Below, one piece after another: positions 30,879 to 42,101 of a stretch of DNA of 64,000 nt (position 1 is its first letter; each line of letters starts with the position of its first letter). The notes under the pieces were generated by a model. It was not told where the DNA came from. It saw only the letters and a list, made by a program, of their open reading frames with translations, and did not search any database. This stretch comes from Diaphorobacter aerolatus (GTDB lineage Bacteria; Pseudomonadota; Gammaproteobacteria; Burkholderiales; Burkholderiaceae_C), in NCBI RefSeq assembly GCF_014489535.1, contig NZ_CP060783.1, positions 3,989,501 to 4,053,500 of the forward strand. Direction: 5' to 3'. The position numbers were made by a program, and so were the translations under genes.

Positions 30879-31841
30879 ATGCAACGCCGACACTTGATGG
30901 CCCTGGCTTTGACAATGGCCGCCGGCACATCATTCGCAGACGGATATCCCAGCAAACCCATCAAGCTGGTCGTTCCGTTCGCACCGGGAGGAACGACCGA
31001 CATCGTTGCCCGCGTGATCTCGGATCCGCTCGGCAAGATACTGGGGCAAGCGGTCGTGGTGGACAACAAGGGCGGCGGCGGCGGCCTGATCGGCGCGACC
31101 GAGACCGCGCGCTCGACGCCCGATGGCTACTCGCTGGGCGTGGCGACCGTCTCCACGACGGCGGCCAATCCGGCGATCAACACCAAGACGCCGTACAACC
31201 CGATCACCGACTTCACGCCGATCATCAACATCGCCGCGACGCCCAACATCATTGCGGTGAATCCGGGCTTCCCCGCCAAGGACTACGCAGGCTTCATCGC
31301 CGAGATCAAGAAGAATCCCGGCAAGTATTCCTACGGTTCTTCGGGCACCGGCGGTATCGGTCACATGCTGATGGAGCTGTACAAGAGCCTGACCGGCACG
31401 TTCGTGACGCACATTCCGTATCGCGGCGCCGGCCCTGCGCTCAACGACGTGGTGGCCGGGCAGGTGCCGATCATTTTCGACAACCTGCCGTCGGCGCTGC
31501 CGTTCATCAAGGCCGGCAAGCTGGTGCCCATCGTGGTGTCCGCTCCCCAGCGCCTGAAGGAGCTGCCCAATGTTCCGACCTTCAAGGAAGTCGGTCTCGA
31601 GCCGGTGAATCGTCTCGCGTATTACGGCCTGCTCGGCCCCAAGGGCATGCCCAAGGACGTGGTGGACAAGCTCAACGATGCAACCCGCAAGGCGCTCGAA
31701 GACCCGGCCGTGCGCAAGCGCATCGAGGACACGGGCTCGATCGTCGTCGCGAACACGCCCGATCAGTTCGCGCAGCAGATCAAGGCCGAGTTCGACATCT
31801 ACAAGGATGTGGTGAAAAAGCAGAAACTGACGCTCGATTGA
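30879..31841 (+). CDS. Tripartite tricarboxylate transporter substrate-binding protein (Bug family)
   Basis: 320 residues. Signal peptide (MQRRHLMALALTMAAGTSFA), then the Bug opening YPSKPIKLVVPFAPGGTTDIVARV and the later GHMLMELYKSLTGTFVTHIPYRGAGPALNDVVAGQ block, both diagnostic. These periplasmic proteins bind carboxylates; many exist without their own permeases, as here. Strong ribosome site TGAGGAG 9 bp before the ATG, and a terminator follows directly. Confidence 0.95.
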   Translation: MQRRHLMALALTMAAGTSFADGYPSKPIKLVVPFAPGGTTDIVARVISDPLGKILGQAVVVDNKGGGGGLIGATETARSTPDGYSLGVATVSTTAANPAINTKTPYNPITDFTPIINIAATPNIIAVNPGFPAKDYAGFIAEIKKNPGKYSYGSSGTGGIGHMLMELYKSLTGTFVTHIPYRGAGPALNDVVAGQVPIIFDNLPSALPFIKAGKLVPIVVSAPQRLKELPNVPTFKEVGLEPVNRLAYYGLLGPKGMPKDVVDKLNDATRKALEDPAVRKRIEDTGSIVVANTPDQFAQQIKAEFDIYKDVVKKQKLTLD

Positions 31842-31870
31842 GCGCCGCTTGCGCACCCTGAAAACCCCGA

Positions 31871-31897
31871 CGCCACCTCGCCGCAGGTGGCGTTTTT
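31871..31897 (+). terminator. Rho-independent terminator after the Bug gene
   Basis: CGCCACCT-CGCCGC-AGGTGGCG followed by TTTTT, 30 bp after the stop codon. Confidence 0.92.
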
Positions 31898-31915
31898 ACG
31901 TGCTATGTTCGTTGC

Positions 31916-32812
31916 ATGTCGGAAAGCCAGACCGCGATTGATGAATTCCTGGACGCCCTCCTGCTGGAGGACGGCCTCGCCCGCAACACGCTCGATGCCT
32001 ATCGCCGCGATCTCACCGCGTTTGCCGACTGGCTGATCACGCGGACCCCTGCGGTCGAACTGAATCGGGCGCAGGAAAATGATCTGCAGAACTACTTCGC
32101 CGCGCGGCATGCCGAGACACGGGCGACCTCGGCCAACCGGCGACTCACGGTGCTCAGGCGCTACTTTCACTGGGCACTGCGTGAGCGGCGCATCGGCAGC
32201 GATCCCACGGTGCGCATGCAGGCGGCCAAGCAGGCGCTGCGTGTGCCCAAGACACTGTCGCAGCAGCAGGTGGAGGCCTTGCTGCATGCGCCTGATGTCG
32301 ATTCGATGCTCGGCCTGCGCGATCGAACGATGCTGGAGTTGATGTACGCGAGCGGCCTGCGCGTGAGCGAACTGGTCAGCCTCAAAACCTTCCACCTCGG
32401 ACTGCGCGAGGGCGTGCTGCGCATCATGGGCAAGGGCGGCAAGGAGCGGCTCGTTCCGTTCGGCGACGAGGCCATGCGCTGGCTTGAGCGCTATCTCGCG
32501 GACAGTCGCGGCGTGATCCTCGCGGGACAACAGACCGATGATCTGTTCGTCACCCAGCGCGGCGCGGGCATGACCCGCGTGATGTTCTGGGTGATCGTCA
32601 AGAAATACGCGCAGTTGGCGGGCATCACCTCGCCGCTCTCGCCGCATACCTTGCGGCACGCGTTTGCGACGCATCTGCTCAACCACGGCGCGGACCTGCG
32701 CGTGGTGCAGCTACTGCTGGGTCACGCCGATATTTCGACGACGACGATCTACACCCACGTGGCGCGCGAGCGACTCAAGACGCTGCATTCACAGCACCAT
32801 CCGCGCGGATAG
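31916..32812 (+). CDS. xerD: Site-specific tyrosine recombinase XerD
   Basis: 298 residues, the same length as E. coli XerD. With XerC it resolves chromosome dimers at dif under FtsK control. The catalytic set is complete: Arg149 (ASGLRVSEL), Lys173 (GKGGKERLVP), His244 and Arg247 (PHTLRHAFATHLL), His270 (LLGHADIS) and Tyr279 (TTIYTHV). N-terminal SAM-like core-binding domain about residues 5-90. The length, motifs and core context favour housekeeping XerD over an element integrase. Confidence 0.96.
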   Translation: MSESQTAIDEFLDALLLEDGLARNTLDAYRRDLTAFADWLITRTPAVELNRAQENDLQNYFAARHAETRATSANRRLTVLRRYFHWALRERRIGSDPTVRMQAAKQALRVPKTLSQQQVEALLHAPDVDSMLGLRDRTMLELMYASGLRVSELVSLKTFHLGLREGVLRIMGKGGKERLVPFGDEAMRWLERYLADSRGVILAGQQTDDLFVTQRGAGMTRVMFWVIVKKYAQLAGITSPLSPHTLRHAFATHLLNHGADLRVVQLLLGHADISTTTIYTHVARERLKTLHSQHHPRG

Positions 32813-32849
32813 GCGGACATACCCATGCCGAAGCGGCCCGTGCTGCGCT

Positions 32850-34106
32850 TCAGGCGATCTCGGCCCAGTCCTCGGCCTGCGTGCGGGCCTCGTTCAACTG
32901 CTTTTGAGAGACGCGCAGACCCGACGCCGATTGCTGCAAATCGGCGATCTCGCCAAGTTCGGATGCCTGGGCGAGTGCCAGCAGGGCGCCCAGATAGCCG
33001 GTTTGCTGCAACACGGCATCGCGCACGCTTTGCGGCATGTGCAGCAGATCGACGATGGCGTCGAGCGGAATGTCCAGCAGTTCCTGAAGCTGCGAGATCG
33101 CGCCCACGAGGAATGCATGGTCGCTCACCGACGGCGGCAATTGCTGCGTCTTGGCGATCAGTTCCATGAAGCGCCCATAGCGCACGGCGTTGCGCGCCGC
33201 AGGCGGCGTTGTTTCGGAGGTCACGCGGAAGTTTTGCAGCAGTCCGGCCCAGCAGCTCAGGCGATGGTTGCCGAGCAGGCGGATCACGTGCTCGATCGAC
33301 TGGAAGCCTTCGTCGGGCGTGACGCCCGAGGTGACCGCCAGACGCAGCAGATTGAAACTCAGCACCGCATCGCGCTTGATCAAGGCCTCGATTTCCTGCG
33401 TGCTCCCCTGACCGCGCAGCAACTGCATGAGGTGCGCCACATTCGCTGCGGTGGGAAACAGCAGTCGGGCCTCGACCAGTTGCGGGCGCGACAGCCAATA
33501 GCCCTGAAACAGCTTCACCCCGAGACTGCTCAGCAGCTCAAGCTGCGCCGCCGTTTCGATCTTCTCGGCGATGAGTTGCGCGCGTGTCTGGCGTGCGGCG
33601 TATTTGGCCAGCACGGTGACCTGATCGGCGGGAAGCACCGAGAGATCGAGCTTGATGAAGTCGGCCAGCGGCAGCCAGGCAGCATAGGCCGATTCGAGCA
33701 CCGTATGGCTGAAAGCCAACCGGAAACCGCGCTGGCGCAGCGTCTGTAGCGTGGGCAGGCGGGTGCGGACTTCTTCGGCCGCCGTGTGGCCTAGTGGCGG
33801 AACTTCGAGAATCACCTTGTCCGGGTTGAGCAGGGACAGATGCCCTTCGACCAGACTCTCATGCGTGCAGTTCACGAAGATCAGCCGGTCTCCCAATAGT
33901 TCGTCTACACCGGCATGTGACAAGGCAGTGAGCGCCAGCATCATGTCGCTCGCGGCCGTGTGTGCTGCGTGATTGCGAGAACGATTGAAAAGCTCGTGAC
34001 CGATAACTCGACCCTCTGAATTGACAATAGCCTGACGGGCGATCAAAGCGCCAGTTGATTGTCTGCTTTGAAAAGCATTTGGCAGAGACGGTGGAGCTGT
34101 ATACAT
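32850..34106 (-). CDS. Degenerate EAL plus HDOD domain signalling protein (YuxH type)
   Basis: 418 residues. N-terminal half (about 20-215) is an EAL-like fold: IARQAIVNSEGRVIGHELF at the start, FVNCTHESL, FIKLDLSVL and a closing LFQGYWLSRPQ. The catalytic EAL motif reads ELF and the DDFGTG loop is missing, so it should not hydrolyse cyclic-di-GMP. The C-terminal half (about 218-410) is an HDOD domain (STQEIEALIKRDAVLSFNLLRLAV, IEHVIRLLG). Such proteins act as protein-interaction adaptors in motility or stress; target unknown. Its upstream 180 bp is AT-rich and probably holds the promoter. Confidence 0.9.
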   Translation of the reverse strand: MYTAPPSLPNAFQSRQSTGALIARQAIVNSEGRVIGHELFNRSRNHAAHTAASDMMLALTALSHAGVDELLGDRLIFVNCTHESLVEGHLSLLNPDKVILEVPPLGHTAAEEVRTRLPTLQTLRQRGFRLAFSHTVLESAYAAWLPLADFIKLDLSVLPADQVTVLAKYAARQTRAQLIAEKIETAAQLELLSSLGVKLFQGYWLSRPQLVEARLLFPTAANVAHLMQLLRGQGSTQEIEALIKRDAVLSFNLLRLAVTSGVTPDEGFQSIEHVIRLLGNHRLSCWAGLLQNFRVTSETTPPAARNAVRYGRFMELIAKTQQLPPSVSDHAFLVGAISQLQELLDIPLDAIVDLLHMPQSVRDAVLQQTGYLGALLALAQASELGEIADLQQSASGLRVSQKQLNEARTQAEDWAEIA

Positions 34107-34288
34107 ACTGAAAAATCAGATGCCGACCACTTTGGCGAATGAATGGTAGTCACCCAGGTGAAGCAATCTATTGCTAAATCAACGCTGTCTTTTAATGACG
34201 ATTGATTTGATTGTCGCTGATAACGCGGCAATTGTTTTGGCGATATTTATCAACAACTCTTGCGTGATTGATGACCGTCAATGCGCAA

Positions 34289-35089
34289 CTACGGATTTAG
34301 CCATAGCAATTCCTCTTCCGTGAACCCGGCGAGCAGACGTGCGGCCATGTTCAATGGAGGCTTGGGACGTGGCGCTTCGTATTGCGCCGTCAAGGCGATG
34401 AAATGTGCGTGCGGCTCGATCTCTTTACGCTGGCATAACCAACGATACCAATGGTTGCCGATGGCGACGTGGCCGATTTCCTCTTCGAGGATGATGTCTA
34501 GAATGGCGACGGCCGCCACGGCGTCGGGCGTTCCTATCTGGCGCAGCTTTTTCTGTATCAGTGGCGTTGCGTCCAGCCCACGTGCTTCGAGCGTTCGCGG
34601 CACGAGCGCCATGCGCGCCACGACATCACCCGAGGTCTTCTGGCACATGGTCCACAGGCCCTGATGCGCGGGAAAGTCGCCGTAGTCATGACCCATGGTG
34701 CGCAAATGATCGCGCAGCAGACGAAAATGCCTGGCCTCTTCACCGGCCACCCGCAACCAGTCGAGGTAGAAGGAATCGGGCATGCCGGGAAAACGCCAGA
34801 TGGCATCAAGCGCCAGATTGATCGCATTGAATTCGATGTGGGCGATGGCATGCATCAGCACCGCCCGCCCCTCGATGGTGGCGGGCGAGCGGCGGCCCAC
34901 CGCTGTGTGGTGGCGCAGCTCGGGCTTTTCGGGGTGCCCCGGCAGTTCCACTCCGACGGGTGGCTGAGGCGCTGCGCTCGCGTCTATTGAAAATTGGGCC
35001 GCCCGCGCATACATATCCAGCGCGGCAGCGGATTTCTCTTCGGGGTCCGTGATGCACAAGACCTGCAATGCTCGTTGGCGTAACTCCAT
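34289..35089 (-). CDS. DUF455 family ferritin-like protein
   Basis: 266 residues. Contains paired metal-ligand-type motifs of the ferritin-like DUF455 family: AHIEFNAINLALD, GEEARHFRLL and LEEEIGHVAIGNHWY. These look like a di-iron carboxylate four-helix bundle. The function is not established; relation to MiaE-like hydroxylases has been suggested for the wider fold. Divergent from the gamma-carbonic anhydrase gene (47-bp gap). Confidence 0.88.
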   Translation of the reverse strand: MELRQRALQVLCITDPEEKSAAALDMYARAAQFSIDASAAPQPPVGVELPGHPEKPELRHHTAVGRRSPATIEGRAVLMHAIAHIEFNAINLALDAIWRFPGMPDSFYLDWLRVAGEEARHFRLLRDHLRTMGHDYGDFPAHQGLWTMCQKTSGDVVARMALVPRTLEARGLDATPLIQKKLRQIGTPDAVAAVAILDIILEEEIGHVAIGNHWYRWLCQRKEIEPHAHFIALTAQYEAPRPKPPLNMAARLLAGFTEEELLWLNP

Positions 35090-35136
35090 CCCTACAATTC
35101 TAGGTTTTCCCCCACGGCAAAAGGAGACAACCCACC

Positions 35137-35661
35137 ATGGCAGTCTATGAATTGGATGGAATCAGGCCGAACGTCCCCGAGTCGGCATGGATTGCAGACA
35201 GTGCGCAGGTTCTGGGCAATGTGTCGCTGGGCGAGGACGCGAGTGTCTGGTTCGGTGCCGTGATTCGCGGTGACACCGACAGGATCACCATTGGCGCGGG
35301 CAGCAACATCCAGGATGCGAGCGTGCTGCATGCGGATCACGGCACGCCCCTGGTGATCGGCGCGCACGTGACGGTAGGTCATCAGGTCATGCTGCATGGT
35401 TGCACGATTGGGGATGAGACGCTGATCGGCATTGGTGCCGTCGTGCTCAATGGCGCGAAGATCGGCAGAAACTGCCTGGTGGGCGCGGGCTCGCTGGTCA
35501 CCGAGGGAAAGGAATTTCCCGACGGTTCGATGATCCTCGGCAGCCCTGCCAGGGTCGTCAAGCAGCTCTCGCCGGAGCAGATCGAGGGGTTGCGCAAGAG
35601 TGCGCAGCATTACGTTGAAAACGCGCGCCGCTTCAAGAAGGGGCTGCGCAAGATTGGTTGA
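35137..35661 (+). CDS. Gamma-carbonic anhydrase family protein
   Basis: 174-residue left-handed beta-helix protein with hexapeptide repeats. The three zinc-type histidines are visible in HADHG (about residue 67-70) and GHQVMLHGCTIGDETLIGIGA. YrdA/CaiE-like members often lack strong carbonic anhydrase activity, so the exact role is open. A good AAAGGAG site precedes the ATG. Followed 14 bp later by hslO. Confidence 0.93.
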   Translation: MAVYELDGIRPNVPESAWIADSAQVLGNVSLGEDASVWFGAVIRGDTDRITIGAGSNIQDASVLHADHGTPLVIGAHVTVGHQVMLHGCTIGDETLIGIGAVVLNGAKIGRNCLVGAGSLVTEGKEFPDGSMILGSPARVVKQLSPEQIEGLRKSAQHYVENARRFKKGLRKIG

Positions 35662-35675
35662 GAAAGACTTCTTCC

Positions 35676-36668
35676 GTGTCCGAACTTCACAAGTTTCTTT
35701 TTGATGGCCTGCCGGTGCGCGGCATGATCGTGCGTCTGACCGACGCATGGAAGGAAATCCTGCGCCGCAGGGCCTCCAACACCGAGAGTGGCAACTACAC
35801 GCCGGCCGTGCGCGAGCTGCTCGGCGAGATGGCCGCCGCCGGTGTGCTCATGCAGTCCAACATCCAATTCAACGGCGCGCTGATTTTCCAGATTCAGGGC
35901 GACGGGCCGGTGAAACTCGCGGTGGCCGAGATCCAGTCCGACCTGAGCCTGCGCGCCACGGCCACGATCCCGGGCACCGTGACCGAGGAGATGACCAGCC
36001 TGTCGTCGCTTGTCAACGTGAACGGCAATGGCCGCTGCGCGATCACGCTCGATCCCCAGAATCGCATGCCGGGTCAGCAGCCGTACCAGGGCATCGTGCC
36101 GCTCAACGGCGAGCATGGCCAGAAGCTCGAAAAGCTCAGCGACGTGATCCAGCAGTACATGCGGCATTCGGAGCAGCTCGACACCACGCTGGTGCTCGCC
36201 GCCGACGATGAGGTGGCTGCGGGACTGCTGATCCAGCGCATGCCGGTCAAGGGCGAGGGCAATCTGCAGGCCGAAGCGATCACCGATCCGGAAGCGGACC
36301 AGATGGATGCGAACGAAGACTACAACCGCATCTCCACGCTGGCCGCGAGCCTCACGCGCGACGAGTTGCTGACGCTCGACGTGGACACCATTCTCCGGCG
36401 GCTGTTCTGGGAAGAAAAGCTGCTGCGCTTCGTGCCCCAGCAGGGCGTGGACGGTCCGCGCTTTGCGTGTTCGTGCAGCCGCGAACGGGTGAGCAACATG
36501 CTGCGCGGACTGGGCGAGGAAGAGGTGCAGAGCGTGCTCGACGAGCGCGGCTCGGTCGAAGTAGGCTGCGAGTTCTGCGGCCAGCAATACCACTACGACG
36601 CCGTGGACGCCGCGCAGTTGTTCACCGAGCGGGAAAAGCAGCCACCGGGCCCACGCAATATCCAGTGA
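35676..36668 (+). CDS. hslO: Redox-regulated chaperone Hsp33
   Basis: 330 residues from a GTG start at 35676 (SELHKFLFDGLPVRG), preferred to an in-frame TTG at 35658 that overlaps the previous stop. The protein is activated by oxidation of four zinc-binding cysteines; all are present: Cys265 and Cys267 (ACSCSRE) and Cys298 and Cys301 (GCEFCGQ). The domain body includes AEIQSDLSLRATATI and GQQPYQGIVPL. Cytosolic holdase. Confidence 0.95.
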   Translation: MSELHKFLFDGLPVRGMIVRLTDAWKEILRRRASNTESGNYTPAVRELLGEMAAAGVLMQSNIQFNGALIFQIQGDGPVKLAVAEIQSDLSLRATATIPGTVTEEMTSLSSLVNVNGNGRCAITLDPQNRMPGQQPYQGIVPLNGEHGQKLEKLSDVIQQYMRHSEQLDTTLVLAADDEVAAGLLIQRMPVKGEGNLQAEAITDPEADQMDANEDYNRISTLAASLTRDELLTLDVDTILRRLFWEEKLLRFVPQQGVDGPRFACSCSRERVSNMLRGLGEEEVQSVLDERGSVEVGCEFCGQQYHYDAVDAAQLFTEREKQPPGPRNIQ

Positions 36669-36683
36669 CGCTGTGGCGCGCTG

Positions 36684-37274
36684 TCAGCGCGCGCCGAGCA
36701 GGTCGGTGAACAAGCGATGCTCGCAGTCAGGATCGCTGCATTTCTCGCAGTTCCAGCTGCGCATGCGCGGATGCAGCGGCTTGCCGGTGTCGCTCACGAC
36801 GAAGCACGCACGGTCGATCGAGGGCAGCACGGCCTTTGCAGTGAGCGCGACGGCGTTGGCCGCACTGGCGACGCAGTCTGCAAGCGAGCTGCCATACAGC
36901 ACCTGATAGCCCATTGCGGCTTCGGCCAATGCGTTGCGCAGTTGCAGTTCGCTGGCAATGGCGTCGCGCGCCGAAGAGGGAACGAGCAGGCACAGGTGCG
37001 GGCGAGTCGGGGCGGTCTCGAGTTCGGCGCGCAACCAATCGCGCATCTGCTCCGGGGTGGTCAGGCCGAGCAGATCATGTGCGCTCACCTGCAGTCGCTC
37101 GCTCCAGCCGACCTGGCCCGATGCATGAAGCGCAAAGGCCGCTGCATGCGCCTGGGCCTCCCGGCCCCAGAAGGCAATGTGCAGGATCCGGCGGGGATGG
37201 CGCTGCGGTTCGCGCGAGGAGGTCGTTGCAGTGCTGACGGACGAAGCCTCAGCGTTTGGGTGCAACGTGGACAT
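36684..37274 (-). CDS. Unknown protein with C-terminal cysteine cluster
   Basis: 196 residues if started at the ATG at 37274, which overlaps the end of ftsB by 26 bp; a later start is possible. No known domain recognised. Pattern: IAFWGREAQAHAAAFALHASG and LCLLVPSSARDAIASELQLR suggest an alpha/beta fold; the end carries a compact WNCEKCSDPDCEHRLF cluster (three Cys and one His) that could bind a metal or iron-sulfur centre. It is last in the pyrG-kdsA-eno-ftsB run on the minus strand, 15 bp from convergent hslO. Confidence 0.7.
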   Translation of the reverse strand: MSTLHPNAEASSVSTATTSSREPQRHPRRILHIAFWGREAQAHAAAFALHASGQVGWSERLQVSAHDLLGLTTPEQMRDWLRAELETAPTRPHLCLLVPSSARDAIASELQLRNALAEAAMGYQVLYGSSLADCVASAANAVALTAKAVLPSIDRACFVVSDTGKPLHPRMRSWNCEKCSDPDCEHRLFTDLLGAR

Positions 37275-37530
37275 AGATTTCGTTGGGCTTGACCATGCCG
37301 AGTTCGCTGCGCGCCTTTTCCTCGACCATGTCCATGCCATCCTTCAGGTCGGAGACTTCCGCTGAAAGGCGTTCGTTCTCGGTGCGGGCCTTGTCGTTGG
37401 CCGCTTTCTGTTCCGCAATCTGCTGGCGCATGTTCGAGACATGCTCGACGCTGCCACGACCGCTCAGCAGTTGGGTCAGCACCAGCAAGAGCAGCAGCAG
37501 AAGGATCAGCGGAACGATGCGGGTGCTCAT
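37249..37530 (-). CDS. ftsB: Cell division protein FtsB
   Basis: 93 residues: short cytoplasmic start, one transmembrane helix (about residues 5-23, IVPLILLLLLLLVLTQLL), then a leucine-zipper-like coiled coil (about 28-72, MRQQIAEQKAANDKARTENERL) in the periplasm. Part of the FtsQLB complex that activates septal wall synthesis. Located directly after eno, its standard place. Start set at the ATG before STRIVPLIL; the longer upstream reading frame is unlikely. Confidence 0.92.
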   Translation of the reverse strand: MSTRIVPLILLLLLLLVLTQLLSGRGSVEHVSNMRQQIAEQKAANDKARTENERLSAEVSDLKDGMDMVEEKARSELGMVKPNEIYVHVAPKR

Positions 37531-37710
37531 GGACAGGGGTGGTGCAGCGGAGAAGGCCTTGTCGGCAATGGTACACGCCGTGCGTTGCAGCAAAACCACG
37601 GCAGCCACCGGCAAGCCATCGCCTCAAAGGATAACGGGCTTGCGGGATGCCGTGTTCGCATGGTTCAACCCACTGTTACAACGTGTTGATGATGGCCTTG
37701 GCCTCCTCGA

Positions 37711-39012
<1,302 letters not shown>

Positions 39013-39092
39013 TTAAATCCAAAAATCAAAATCGGTGGCTCGGCAAATCGGCCCGCACAGCACCTGCGCGGGCAACGCGTCGTCTGTCTGGG

Positions 39093-39383
39093 CTACACGC
39101 CTTCGACGCAAATCAGCCGCATGACCGCGGCACCTTCGCGCGACGCGCGGGCCTTGCCGTATTCGGGAGAATTGTAGAAAGCCTTGGCGGCATCGAAGCT
39201 CGCAAACTTGAGCAGCACGATGCGCTCGGGCGACCAGTCGCCCTCCATCACCGCCACCTGACCGCCGCGAATGCAGACCTCGGCGTTGTGCGCCTGCATG
39301 GCGGCGGTGGACCACTTCTTGTACTCCTCGTACTGCGTGGGATTGGTGACCTGAACGGTGGCGATGACGTATCCGCTGGGCAT
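39093..39383 (-). CDS. DUF1330 family protein
   Basis: 96-residue dimeric alpha/beta-barrel type protein. PSGYVIATVQVTNPTQYEEYKKW and VALRGGQ-like segments (CIRGGQVAVMEGDW), followed by VLLKFASFDAAKAFYNSPEY, are the family signature. Function unknown. Its fixed place between kdsA and eno is typical in Comamonadaceae. Confidence 0.9.
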   Translation of the reverse strand: MPSGYVIATVQVTNPTQYEEYKKWSTAAMQAHNAEVCIRGGQVAVMEGDWSPERIVLLKFASFDAAKAFYNSPEYGKARASREGAAVMRLICVEGV

Positions 39384-39440
39384 GGTTTTATCTCGTCTCG
39401 GTTGTGTAGGGTGGATGGCTTCGACGTCTTCGGCCGAATA

Positions 39441-40298
39441 TCAGGGGTTGAAGTCGTTTTCGAGGAAACCGTTGCGCTTGGTGACATCGTCAAGCGCCAC
39501 CAGCGTTTCAAGCAGCGCCTTCATGTGCTTGAGCGGCACGGCGTTCGGGCCGTCCGACAGCGCATTGCAGGGATCGGGATGGGTCTCCATGAAGACCCCA
39601 GCCACGCCCACAGCGATGGCCGCGCGCGACAGCACGGGAACCATCTCGCGCATGCCGCCGCTTGACGTGCCGTTGCCGCCCGGCAATTGCACGCTGTGCG
39701 TCGCGTCAAAGACCACGGGCGCGCCGGTCTCGCGCATGATGGACAGCGAGCGCATGTCGCTCACCAGATTGTTGTAGCCAAAGCTCGCACCGCGTTCGCA
39801 GGCCATGAAGCTGTCTTCCGGCAGGCCCACTTCCTTGGCCGCCGCGCGTGCCTTGTCGATGACGTTCTTCATGTCATGCGGCGCGAGAAACTGCCCCTTC
39901 TTGATGTTCGCGGGCTTGCCGCTTTGGGCGACGGCGCGAATGAAGTCGGTCTGGCGGCAAAGGAAAGCGGGCGTCTGCAACACGTCCACGATGCTGGCCA
40001 CGGTGGGAATTTCCGCCTCGGTGTGTACGTCGGTGAGGATGGGTACGTTCAGTTCCTTCTTCACCTTGGCAAGAATCTCGAGCCCCTTTTCCATGCCCGG
40101 GCCGCGAAAGCTGGTGCCCGAGGAACGGTTGGCCTTGTCGTAGCTGCTCTTGAAGATGAAGTGGATGCCGAGCGCGGAGGTGATCTCCTTGAGCTGCCCA
40201 GCCACATCCATCTGCAATTGTTCAGACTCGACCACGCACGGGCCGGCAATCAGGAAAAAACGTTTGTCGAGTCCGACATCGAATCCACAGAGTTTCAT
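39441..40298 (-). CDS. kdsA: 3-deoxy-8-phosphooctulonate synthase
   Basis: 285 residues; condenses phosphoenolpyruvate and arabinose 5-phosphate to Kdo-8-phosphate for lipopolysaccharide. Motifs: [48 protein letters not shown] and [12 protein letters not shown]. Start at the ATG of [17 protein letters not shown]. The gene sits 47 bp after pyrG. Confidence 0.97.
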   Translation of the reverse strand: MKLCGFDVGLDKRFFLIAGPCVVESEQLQMDVAGQLKEITSALGIHFIFKSSYDKANRSSGTSFRGPGMEKGLEILAKVKKELNVPILTDVHTEAEIPTVASIVDVLQTPAFLCRQTDFIRAVAQSGKPANIKKGQFLAPHDMKNVIDKARAAAKEVGLPEDSFMACERGASFGYNNLVSDMRSLSIMRETGAPVVFDATHSVQLPGGNGTSSGGMREMVPVLSRAAIAVGVAGVFMETHPDPCNALSDGPNAVPLKHMKALLETLVALDDVTKRNGFLENDFNP

Positions 40299-40345
40299 GA
40301 TGTGACGGGTCCTTCTCTACTTGAAGATGTTGACGGCCTGGTCGC

Positions 40346-42027
<1,682 letters not shown>

Positions 42028-42101
42028 TTATACGGGTCGACCCGGGTGATGTTCAGGTCATCGATGGCTTGACCCTCGACTTCCTCTGCTAAATTCCGCC
42101 C

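Noticed and set aside
31916-32812. XerD as integrase of a mobile element
   Set aside because: Length and all catalytic positions match housekeeping XerD; no tRNA attachment site, direct repeats or cargo genes beside it.
34043-34231. Short minus-strand frame (62 codons) overlapping the EAL/HDOD start
   Set aside because: Overlaps the likely promoter and gene start in another frame, with no ribosome site or similarity.
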